Shown: positions 1 through 5,829 of the stretch, one piece after another | Layout of the letters: each line of letters opens with the position of its first letter | How positions within the stretch are numbered: position 1 is the stretch's first letter | From: Candidatus Poseidoniaceae archaeon | GTDB taxonomy: Archaea; Thermoplasmatota; Poseidoniia; Poseidoniales; Poseidoniaceae | DNA length: 6,593 bases | Assembly (NCBI GenBank): GCA_029250385.1 | Contig: JAQXFJ010000121.1 | Span: 1 to 6,593 of the forward strand | Direction: 5' to 3' | Position numbers and translations under genes: made by a program | Notes under the pieces: model-generated | Databases searched by the model: none | What the model saw: only the letters and a program-made list of their open reading frames with translations | Told to the model about the DNA's origin: nothing

Positions 1-25
1 GGAACCTGCAGATGGATCACCTCCT
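1..25 (+). rRNA. rrs: 16S ribosomal RNA, 3' end (partial)
   Basis: The window begins in the last helix of small-subunit rRNA. GGAA (1-4) is the helix 45 tetraloop, where the dimethyl-adenosines normally sit. CCTGCAGAT (5-13) is the 3' arm of that helix, and GGATCACCTCCT (14-25) is the conserved tail carrying the anti-Shine-Dalgarno. The gene is cut by the left edge, so only about 25 bases are visible. The exact mature end is inferred from the usual end at CCTCCT. The arm reads TGCAGAT, whereas many 16S genes have TGCGGTT or TGCGGCT, so the 5' arm outside the window should carry the matching change. No tRNA or 23S gene follows, which is unlike a standard rRNA operon. Confidence 0.93.
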
Positions 26-33
26 AAGAAACC

Positions 34-77
34 GGAGGCTGGAGCCCTTTTGGGCTCCAGTCTCCACTCCTTTTTTT
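34..77 (+). terminator. Hairpin and T-run ending the 16S transcript
   Basis: Positions 34-47 pair with 52-65 over 14 consecutive base pairs. Thirteen are Watson-Crick and one is a G-T wobble (38:61), closed by a TTTT loop (48-51). Seven Ts follow at 71-77. The stem starts only 8 bases after the 16S 3' end. It looks like a transcription terminator, and archaeal termination needs mainly the T-run, so the stem may instead protect the trailer or guide 3' processing. The hairpin also lies downstream of the convergent NAD kinase-like gene, whose transcripts would read it from the other side. Confidence 0.75.
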
Positions 78-116
78 ATACAATTAACGCTTTACTTTTT
101 ACAGTAAGTTATTTTG

Positions 117-1013
117 TCAAACTAGTTTCTGTTCTATTAGGTCAGATAATTTTTCGTAAATTGTTTTCCTGAACGTCAGTAAACATAGTTTTGGCGCAGC
201 TAGATTAACAGTTATTGTTGCACCACGATTAAAATGTACTTCATCCCAGCCATCCGGTACTACATATCCTCTATGCATGTCTGAAGTTATGGTAGTTGTT
301 TGGTCTGTCCAATCTAACCATGACCAGGGCTGGTCTATCCTTTGCTTATGTGATATTTCTCTGGCAACGACAAAGTAATGATTGTTTATTTGATCACCCT
401 GAATATTTTTTCTTAATTCTTCAATAGTATTTTGTTCAATTATGTGATTAAGCCATGCACCTTGGCCAAGCCAGGTTGAAAATACTAATCCACTACTCTG
501 TTGACGGCACTTGTTGCCGTCTCTACGAATGTGATACTTACTTGGAGCATATTGATGGGTATTGGCTATCAAAAGGTCGTTCATGGCTGGGTCAGTAGTG
601 AATCTGTTACCCGAGGTTGTATCAATAATTGCTTGAAGTCTAGGGATTTGGTTGATTATGGCTTTTCCAGAAAGTGCAGTTACGATATCGGCGGAGAAAG
701 TATCAATATTTGAATCCATATAGAAACCAAAGCTTCCACTTGGGTCTTCCTCCATCGGGTGGGAGTTAACACCAATGACTGGAGTTTCAGCATCAATGTT
801 GTGAGATATACTGGTTAAAGTTCCGTCACCACCAAGGACAATTACTAAATCACGTCCAATGAAATCCGCTCTTCTGACCTGTTCTCTTGCTCTTAAATCG
901 AAACTAACATCAAAGTTATTTTTGACCTGATTGAGAATTTCGGTCACCTTCTGTAAACTTTCATCATGAACTTGCTCGAAGTTTTTCTTGAAAACAACAA
1001 GTACGTCTGTCAA
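117..1013 (-). CDS. nadK: NAD kinase-like protein (NADK2-like)
   Basis: This 298-residue protein probably phosphorylates NAD+ to NADP+ in the cytosol. The N-terminal part has the alternating hydrophobic strands of the diacylglycerol/NAD kinase fold. The family signature GGDGT is at 61-65, after the strand LVIVL. A second block, NDLLIANTH (145-153), corresponds to the NE/D motif. SSGLVFSTWLGQGAW (173-187) takes the place of the usual S-T-P-T-G-S-T-A-Y loop and resembles the SSGL-T-G-S-AW form of mitochondrial NADK2. The C-terminal half is diverged, so another sugar or lipid kinase specificity cannot be excluded. The start is TTG at 1011-1013: the frame is open further upstream to a stop but holds no ATG there, and a GAGG sits 8 bases before the TTG. 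The gene converges on 16S and diverges from the membrane gene at 1114. Confidence 0.8.
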   Translation of the reverse strand: MTDVLVVFKKNFEQVHDESLQKVTEILNQVKNNFDVSFDLRAREQVRRADFIGRDLVIVLGGDGTLTSISHNIDAETPVIGVNSHPMEEDPSGSFGFYMDSNIDTFSADIVTALSGKAIINQIPRLQAIIDTTSGNRFTTDPAMNDLLIANTHQYAPSKYHIRRDGNKCRQQSSGLVFSTWLGQGAWLNHIIEQNTIEELRKNIQGDQINNHYFVVAREISHKQRIDQPWSWLDWTDQTTTITSDMHRGYVVPDGWDEVHFNRGATITVNLAAPKLCLLTFRKTIYEKLSDLIEQKLV

Positions 1014-1025
1014 AAGGTCCGCCTC
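1014..1025 (-). promoter_or_regulatory. Shine-Dalgarno-like site for the TTG start
   Basis: Read on the minus strand this is GAGGCGGACCTT directly before the TTG codon. GAGG (1022-1025) can pair with the CCTC of the 16S tail seen at the start of the window, with an 8-base spacer. It is the best Shine-Dalgarno match ahead of any gene here and is the main support for choosing the non-ATG start. Confidence 0.5.
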
Positions 1026-1113
1026 ATATCTCGCAAGTGTTCTTCCTTCTTCAAGACAACCATCTTTGACGGCTTATACGAGAGTTGAATAACTGTTACT
1101 AATACCCAAGAAC
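1026..1113. promoter_or_regulatory. Divergent promoter region, NAD kinase-like / four-helix membrane gene
   Basis: This is most of the 100-bp gap between two divergent genes. CTTATAC at 1073-1079 is the best TATA-like element. It lies about 35 bases before the ATG at 1114, which would give a plus-strand leader of roughly 10-15 bases. Read on the other strand it is GTATAAG and could also serve the minus-strand gene with a leader of about 35-40 bases. A second AT-rich stretch, TTGAATAA at 1085-1092, is at the right distance for a leaderless start at 1114. No Shine-Dalgarno precedes 1114. The assignments are from spacing only. Confidence 0.4.
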
Positions 1114-1683
1114 ATGCAACCTAGTCCATGGGACGATTTACAAACAGATGGTTCTGCTCCTCAAGTAATGATTGACGGTCAAACTGCACAAATTTCTACG
1201 GGTTTTAACAATCAAGTAATTCTTCTGCAGCCACCGTCTTCTGCATCAAAGGTGATTGGTATTTTACTGATTATTTGGGGCGCTATTAATGCGATGTTTT
1301 TGCTGCTGGCTGCTGTAGGTTGGTCCAGTAGCGACATAAGAGAAGAACAAGGAATTACTACCTCAAATATCATACTAAACAGTGTTTCAGGAATAATCGC
1401 AGTAGCTACCTCAATACTTGGTGGTATTTGGATGATGAACTTTCAAAGAAAGGGTGTATATCTTGTTTTGATTGGAATCATCATCGGCTTTTTATTCTCT
1501 ATCGCTCTTTCATTAACCGGTAATACTGATGCAGCAGCCGCAAATGCCGACATGAACGAAGAAGTGGTAAGTGGTATTGCAATTGGTATTAGTGCAGTTT
1601 GTAGTGCGGTTTGTGGACTGATTGTTGCAATACCGTTGATGATATCCAACAATGGATTAGATGATTCTAAACTATTTGGTTAA
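1114..1683 (+). CDS. Four-helix membrane protein, unknown function
   Basis: I do not recognise this 189-residue protein. It has a soluble N-terminus of about 45 residues rich in Q, S, P and D. Four likely transmembrane helices follow at about 47-70, 85-109, 114-135 and 151-177, then a short polar tail, NNGLDDSKLFG. The loop between helices 3 and 4 is acidic and alanine-rich (about 137-150). Helix 4 contains two cysteines in a small-residue stretch, AVCSAVCGL (161-169). There is no signal peptide, catalytic motif or known domain that I can see. The start ATG is the first after an in-frame TAA at 1090. The stop is 39 bases before the GIDE-domain gene on the same strand, so the two may be co-transcribed and work at the same membrane. 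Confidence 0.75.
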   Translation: MQPSPWDDLQTDGSAPQVMIDGQTAQISTGFNNQVILLQPPSSASKVIGILLIIWGAINAMFLLLAAVGWSSSDIREEQGITTSNIILNSVSGIIAVATSILGGIWMMNFQRKGVYLVLIGIIIGFLFSIALSLTGNTDAAAANADMNEEVVSGIAIGISAVCSAVCGLIVAIPLMISNNGLDDSKLFG

Positions 1684-1690
1684 TTAGGAA

Positions 1691-1722
1691 CCTTTAATTC
1701 ACTTATTCATTAGTGTATAATA
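1691..1722 (+). promoter_or_regulatory. Possible promoter before the GIDE-domain gene
   Basis: CCTTTAATT (1691-1699) is AT-rich and centred about 27 bases before the ATG at 1723, the distance expected for a TATA box driving a leaderless archaeal mRNA. A closer TATAAT (1716-1721) lies almost on the start codon and is too near to be its own TATA box. No Shine-Dalgarno is present, which favours a leaderless or weakly initiated message. Read-through from the upstream gene is equally possible. Confidence 0.3.
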
Positions 1723-3078
1723 ATGATAGAGACTCTCAACCTTCATGGTGGCTTTTTCAAACTCTCCACTCCCTACCGCTGGTATGGATTGTTGGGCTAT
1801 GTATTATTTGGAATAATGGCGATTGTTGGCCTAGTAATGTCGCTGACCAATTTAGGTAATAATGATGATATTGTAGCAGGAATGGCAATCAGTATACTAG
1901 GTCTGACTGGATTAGCGGTAACAACTCCAAGCTCTCACCAAAAAGATCTATACAACCTTAGACAACAAGCGATTGACCCAGAGGTTCTCGAAGCCAAAGC
2001 AAAGGAAAGTGGACTTTCAATTGATAATTGGTTTCTCAAACAAACCTCTTATGTTCCTACCAATGACCCTAGCGATTGGGTCTTACCGGCTCCAGGGCCA
2101 GCTGTATGGGATAAATTGGATATTTACAAACAGGACGGAGACGGCTCTCCAATAGCAGAACATCCAGTCAAAGTTGGTACACCGGTACCAGCAACTTTCA
2201 CATTATTTGGCATATTTGGTATTCTAGCAGCTCTATTTACGGTTATTGCAGTTGGGATTGGATTAACTGAGGTTGTTGATAGTGGCAGTCGTTTATTCAT
2301 CATCGGGATCTTGGGGGTTGTCGGATTAATTTTGCTAATAATAGGCTGGTTCAAATCTAAAATGCTAACCCAGATGCTTGATCTTCAAACTTCAGTTATT
2401 CGTTCAGTGCCACTTGGATATAATGAATTAGTTGGGCAGGTAAGACCTTCATACGAAGGTGTGCTCAGGGTCGTTGTCGATGGTAATCAAAATATGTACA
2501 TGGAAAATATGGTGGGTTTTCGTTGGACATATGAACAAGAACAAAAGAGAACCGTATCGGACAAAGATGGTAGTCGCACTGAAACACGCTGGGTTACTAT
2601 ACGTGAGGATTCTGGCGGTTGCCCGTTCATTCTTCACGATGGTACCGGTGGGATAAGAGTAAACGGTGAGAATTTCAAGAGAAGTGATTATGGTGATTTC
2701 ATCAAGCGTTGGGATAGTGCTTTTGCCAAGTCATTGGGTCAGCAATTCTTTGCTCAATTGGTCGCTGGGTTTGTTGGTGGTTGGCGAGTTACCGACCACC
2801 GCTGGACTCTATACGGTTTGAAAATGGGTAATCCTGTCTATTTAGTAGGTCAAGTGAAGTCAAAAAGTAATGCGATGATTGCCGAAGAAGGATTAGACGG
2901 AACTTTGCAAAACAGTATCATTGAAGTGTTTGGCAATGAAGACGGTCCCGGAGCAAAATCAACACTAAAGCGAGGTACAGAACTAACTAACCTCGGACGT
3001 TCAAGGTCTAAGGCTGAAATGATTTTACCAGCAATGATTCTCTTTTTGGGAGCAATATCTTTACTAGTTTTAGCATGA
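1723..3078 (+). CDS. GIDE/BAM-domain membrane protein without a RING finger
   Basis: This 451-residue integral membrane protein has likely helices at about 20-41, 48-66, 158-182, 190-210 and 432-451. Between helices 4 and 5 is a soluble region whose pattern matches the GIDE domain (also called BAM) of the mitochondrial E3 ligase MUL1. IRSVPLGYNELVGQV (226-240) is the start of the first strand block. Next come a variable loop with aromatic FRWTYEQEQ (266-274), RWVTI (289-293), FILHDGTGGIRV (302-313) and a closing WTLYGLKMGNPVYLVGQVK (361-379), in the same order as in the family. In MUL1 the domain also lies between membrane helices, but there a RING follows. Here the chain ends with the last helix, so ubiquitin-ligase activity is not expected. 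A charged segment (70-150) separates helices 2 and 3. The role is unknown; prokaryotic relatives are thought to act in membrane-linked processes. Confidence 0.75.
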   Translation: MIETLNLHGGFFKLSTPYRWYGLLGYVLFGIMAIVGLVMSLTNLGNNDDIVAGMAISILGLTGLAVTTPSSHQKDLYNLRQQAIDPEVLEAKAKESGLSIDNWFLKQTSYVPTNDPSDWVLPAPGPAVWDKLDIYKQDGDGSPIAEHPVKVGTPVPATFTLFGIFGILAALFTVIAVGIGLTEVVDSGSRLFIIGILGVVGLILLIIGWFKSKMLTQMLDLQTSVIRSVPLGYNELVGQVRPSYEGVLRVVVDGNQNMYMENMVGFRWTYEQEQKRTVSDKDGSRTETRWVTIREDSGGCPFILHDGTGGIRVNGENFKRSDYGDFIKRWDSAFAKSLGQQFFAQLVAGFVGGWRVTDHRWTLYGLKMGNPVYLVGQVKSKSNAMIAEEGLDGTLQNSIIEVFGNEDGPGAKSTLKRGTELTNLGRSRSKAEMILPAMILFLGAISLLVLA

Positions 3079-3109
3079 AGTTCAAATCCTTGTTATAATT
3101 CGCCAGACC

Positions 3110-4327
3110 ATGGAAGAAGTGGTAATTGTTGGCGGAGCTAGAACACCGTTCTGTGAATGGCAAGGTGGAAAGCGTGGCGACGGGCAACCAGGTGGCTTGT
3201 TAAAGGATTATAGTGCATTAAAACTTGGAGAAATTGCCATTAAAGGTGCACTTGAAAAGACCAATACTTCACCTGATTCAGTAGACCATGTTGTTATGGG
3301 CTACGCTTTGCAAACATGTGATCAAGCAATATTTGGGGCAAGACATGCGGGTCTAGGTGCTGGCATTCCTCAAGAAGTTCCAATGCTAACATTATCCAGA
3401 ATATGTGGTAGTGGAGTTCAATCGATAGTTACTGGTGCTCAAATGATCATGCTTGGAGAAGCACAAACAGTTGTCTCTGGCGGTATGGAAAATATGTCTC
3501 AAGCACCACATGTACTACGTGGAATGCGAGATATTTACAAACTTGCAAGGCCACCAAAAGCAGGAACGGTTTTAGAAAAAGATATGGAAGATTATCTTTT
3601 CACCAACTTACTAGATGGCATGTGTGGTTCTTTTATGGCGCAAACCTCTGATGAAATTTGTAAAAGGAAAGGCGTCACAAGAGAAGAAACAGATGAGTTT
3701 GCTGCGCTGTCTCATGCTCGTGTAGTAAATTCTATAGAACAGAATATATGGGAGCAAGAAGTTGTTAAAGTTGGTGACATTGGGCATAAAGATGAAGATC
3801 ACGTCGTCCATGATTGTACCAAAGAGTCATTGGCTGAATTAAGAACTGCATTTGGGCCAGAAAGTTTGGTTACTGCTGGCAACGCTTCAGGAGTTGTCGA
3901 TGGAGCAGCGGCTGTTGTCATAAAATCAGCCAGTAAGGCAAAACAAGATGGTGATAAGCCTCTAGCTAAGATAATATCTTGGGGTATTGTCGGGTTAGAG
4001 CCGGCAATAATGGCATACGGTCCAGTTCCTTCCTCTAAGAAAGCCTTGGATAAAGCAGGCTTGACAATTGAAGATATTGACCGCTGGGAAATTAATGAAG
4101 CATTTGCCGGTCAAGCAGTTGCCTGTGTAAAGGATTTAGGACTTGATATCAACAAAGTCAATGTTAACGGCGGAGCGGTTGGTATTGGTCATCCACTAGC
4201 GGCAACTGGAACAAGATTAGTTCTAACACTGGCTCACGAGCTCAAGCGTTGTAATGGTAAATATGGCGTTGCTACGGCTTGCATTGGCGGCGGTCAAGGT
4301 ATTGCTATGGTAATAGAATCAATGTAA
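3110..4327 (+). CDS. Thiolase family acyl-CoA acetyltransferase, bacterial type
   Basis: This 405-residue thiolase either condenses two acetyl-CoA to acetoacetyl-CoA or cleaves 3-ketoacyl-CoA in beta-oxidation; the sequence alone does not decide which. The complete active site is visible. The nucleophile is Cys99 in RICGSGVQ. NEAFA is at 329-333, and the base His361 lies in GGAVGIGHPLAATGTR. The second cysteine, Cys391, is in CIGGGQG. GNASGVVDGAAA (257-268) is the conserved nucleotide-side loop. The CxGGGxG ending and full-length architecture are those of bacterial and mitochondrial enzymes, not of the archaeal thiolase that partners a DUF35 protein, which suggests old transfer. Between RTP and GGLLKDYSA there is extra sequence, about 7 residues longer than usual (roughly 14-27). 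No Shine-Dalgarno precedes the ATG, 31 bases after the previous gene. It is soluble and cytosolic. Confidence 0.92.
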   Translation: MEEVVIVGGARTPFCEWQGGKRGDGQPGGLLKDYSALKLGEIAIKGALEKTNTSPDSVDHVVMGYALQTCDQAIFGARHAGLGAGIPQEVPMLTLSRICGSGVQSIVTGAQMIMLGEAQTVVSGGMENMSQAPHVLRGMRDIYKLARPPKAGTVLEKDMEDYLFTNLLDGMCGSFMAQTSDEICKRKGVTREETDEFAALSHARVVNSIEQNIWEQEVVKVGDIGHKDEDHVVHDCTKESLAELRTAFGPESLVTAGNASGVVDGAAAVVIKSASKAKQDGDKPLAKIISWGIVGLEPAIMAYGPVPSSKKALDKAGLTIEDIDRWEINEAFAGQAVACVKDLGLDINKVNVNGGAVGIGHPLAATGTRLVLTLAHELKRCNGKYGVATACIGGGQGIAMVIESM

Positions 4328-4344
4328 TTATCATAATATTACAT
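4322..4344. terminator. Inverted repeat over two convergent stop codons
   Basis: ATGTAAT (4322-4328) and ATTACAT (4338-4344) are perfect 7-bp inverted copies around a 9-base spacer. The repeat spans the thiolase TAA (4325-4327) and the permease TGA, read on the minus strand at 4331-4333. As RNA it would form an AT-only, weak hairpin on either strand. It may help end both transcripts, but there is no long T-run, so function is uncertain. Confidence 0.35.
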
Positions 4345-5143
4345 CTATTAGATAATTCACCCATGTTATGCTGAGTACCCCAATAAATACTCGCATTAAC
4401 ATTGGTTCGCTAAATAATTTGAATCCCATAATAGCTCCTGACTTGGCTCCAACAAAAGTAATTAAAACTAGTCCAATTAGAAATAGCAACTCATTTTTGA
4501 TAGCCTCTAACTGAAAACTTTCTAGCAAAATGAAGTGGGCGAAAATGGCAAATGGAACTACCACCATCATTATGTTCAAACTCGAACCAATCGCTTTTCT
4601 GGTGTTCATTGCTCCAAAAAACTTCATTGCAGGTACGTAAATCATACCGGCGCCGATTGCCATTACACTGGATAAAAAGCCACCAAAAGCAGATAACGAT
4701 GTCATTTGTAGTAAGTGAATATCTGATTCAGCGTCCTCTTCTTGCTTAATGGAAGTAATTCTTTTGACCATTTTGTAAATGACAAATCCTACAACTAATA
4801 TACTCATCAATTTGAATATACTCTTGAATTGATCTTGAGTAGCAAAAACAAACAGGACGCCAATTAATGCACCAGGAATAGCTCCCCAAAGGGCAATGCC
4901 GGTCAATTCATCATCATGGTAGCCTTTTTTACGATGCTCAAGGCCGCTTCCATAACTTGTTATAGCGCTTAATAATAATGAAACAATAATTAATTTTTGA
5001 TCTATTTCCCAGTCACCTATGTAGTGGAAAAGTGGCACATAAAGCAACCCACCCCCAAGACCTAAGGGGGCAAATAAAAATGAAATTAACAGTACTCCAA
5101 GTACAATTAATACCGTTTCAACAACCAAAAAGACCCAACTCAT
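4331..5143 (-). CDS. TauE/SafE (TSUP) family permease
   Basis: This 270-residue membrane protein is made mostly of hydrophobic helices in two similar halves, each opening with the family's glycine-rich motif. The first is GLGGGLLYVP (28-37) and the second AIGAGMIYVP (162-171), the latter followed by TRKAIGSSL (181-189). GAIPGALIG (87-95) and VGAKSGAIMG (231-240) are the matching later helices of each half. A charged linker (about 127-145, KRITSIKQEEDAESD) joins them on what is probably the cytoplasmic side. The family exports or imports small anions such as sulfite, sulfoacetate or sulfonates; the substrate here cannot be read from the sequence. I chose the ATG at 5143 over a TTG at 5182, because the longer frame would run through the TATA-like box and overlap the promoter of the divergent gene. 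Confidence 0.85.
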   Translation of the reverse strand: MSWVFLVVETVLIVLGVLLISFLFAPLGLGGGLLYVPLFHYIGDWEIDQKLIIVSLLLSAITSYGSGLEHRKKGYHDDELTGIALWGAIPGALIGVLFVFATQDQFKSIFKLMSILVVGFVIYKMVKRITSIKQEEDAESDIHLLQMTSLSAFGGFLSSVMAIGAGMIYVPAMKFFGAMNTRKAIGSSLNIMMVVVPFAIFAHFILLESFQLEAIKNELLFLIGLVLITFVGAKSGAIMGFKLFSEPMLMRVFIGVLSITWVNYLIDVIL

Positions 5144-5229
5144 TATCCCCAAGAGGTCTGAGTATTTATTGTATAATGGCAATTATTTACAAAGAAAAGG
5201 CTCATAAGTTAAACTCTAGTGGTATAACC
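5144..5229. promoter_or_regulatory. Divergent promoter region, permease / LemA
   Basis: This 86-bp gap carries back-to-back TATA-like boxes. On the minus strand AATAAATA (5163-5170) is centred about 24 bases before the permease ATG, close to what a leaderless message needs. On the plus strand GTATAAT (5171-5177) would place transcription start near 5200 and give LemA a leader of about 30 bases. That leader has no Shine-Dalgarno stronger than GGT. The two boxes abut, so the genes could compete for or share a transcription factor B complex. Assigned by spacing, not by comparison. Confidence 0.5.
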
Positions 5230-5805
5230 ATGATGATATTATTAGTTGGTGGATTAATCTTCGGTCTCCTGTTCCTATTCTTCGTTGGTTGGTTCTTTTC
5301 AACGTGGAATCGACTCGTATCCCTCGAAGAGAATGTTAACCAATCATGGGCTAATATCGATGTATTACTCAGACAACGTTACGATATGCTGCCAAATCTC
5401 GAGCGTATTGTTAGTAAATTCGTCGATCATGAAAAAGAAATATTCGGGGAACTTGCCAAGGCTAGGCAAATGGCAACAGGTGCCCTGCAAAATAAGGATG
5501 TCAAAGGAGTAGGTGCGGCAGAAGCAATGATGAGTTCCATGATTCCTAGGATTACCGCAATTGCAGAAGCATACCCTGAATTAAAGTCTGATTCAAATTT
5601 CATCAAGATTCAGGACGAACTGGTGGCAATAGAAAATCAAGTTGCTGACAGAAGAGAAATGTACAACTCACAAACCACAGCATTCAATAAAACCATTCAG
5701 ATGATTCCGACAACTTTTGTTGCATCTATCAAAGGTTGCCAAAGAAAAGACTTGTTCGAAGTACAAGGTTTTGCAAGAGAAGCTCCGGTACTATTCCAAG
5801 ACTGA
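5230..5805 (+). CDS. lemA: LemA family membrane protein
   Basis: This 191-residue protein has one N-terminal transmembrane helix (about 3-24, ending FFVGWFF) and a long helical domain outside or inside the membrane. The family pattern runs through it: TWNRLVSLEENVNQSWANID (25-44), RQRYDMLPNLERIVSKF (48-64) with HEKEIF (67-72), AYPELKSDSNFIKIQDELVAIENQVADRR (114-142), MYN (144-146), FNKTIQMIP (152-160). The length matches the usual 180-200 residues. The ATG at 5230 is followed by a second ATG at 5233; the frame is open back to 5032 with other ATGs (for example 5176), but those lie on or before the TATA-like box and add non-LemA sequence. The biochemical role of LemA is not established. A DHH phosphoesterase gene follows after 24 bases and may be in the same operon. 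Confidence 0.9.
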   Translation: MMILLVGGLIFGLLFLFFVGWFFSTWNRLVSLEENVNQSWANIDVLLRQRYDMLPNLERIVSKFVDHEKEIFGELAKARQMATGALQNKDVKGVGAAEAMMSSMIPRITAIAEAYPELKSDSNFIKIQDELVAIENQVADRREMYNSQTTAFNKTIQMIPTTFVASIKGCQRKDLFEVQGFAREAPVLFQD

Positions 5806-5829
5806 GACTAAAACAACCGTGGTGTTGGT

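Noticed and set aside
92..107. Small inverted repeat TTACT/AGTAA between 16S and the NAD kinase-like gene
   Set aside because: Only five AT-rich pairs with a six-base loop; too weak to call a terminator for the minus-strand gene.
501..713. Open frame of 70 codons on the plus strand
   Set aside because: It lies wholly antisense inside the NAD kinase-like gene, whose motifs are clear; the translation has no recognisable domain.
1443..1652. Minus-strand open frame inside the four-helix membrane gene
   Set aside because: It is a shadow of the membrane protein; hydrophobic codons read backwards give a proline- and alanine-rich chain with no support.
5144..5182. TTG start adding 13 residues to the TauE/SafE permease
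   Set aside because: The extension runs through the TATA-like boxes, is polar and is not part of the first helix; the ATG at 5143 fits the promoter distance better.
5032..5229. Upstream extension of the LemA frame by 66 codons
   Set aside because: It overlaps the start of the divergent permease and the promoter, is unlike LemA, and would make the protein much longer than the family.
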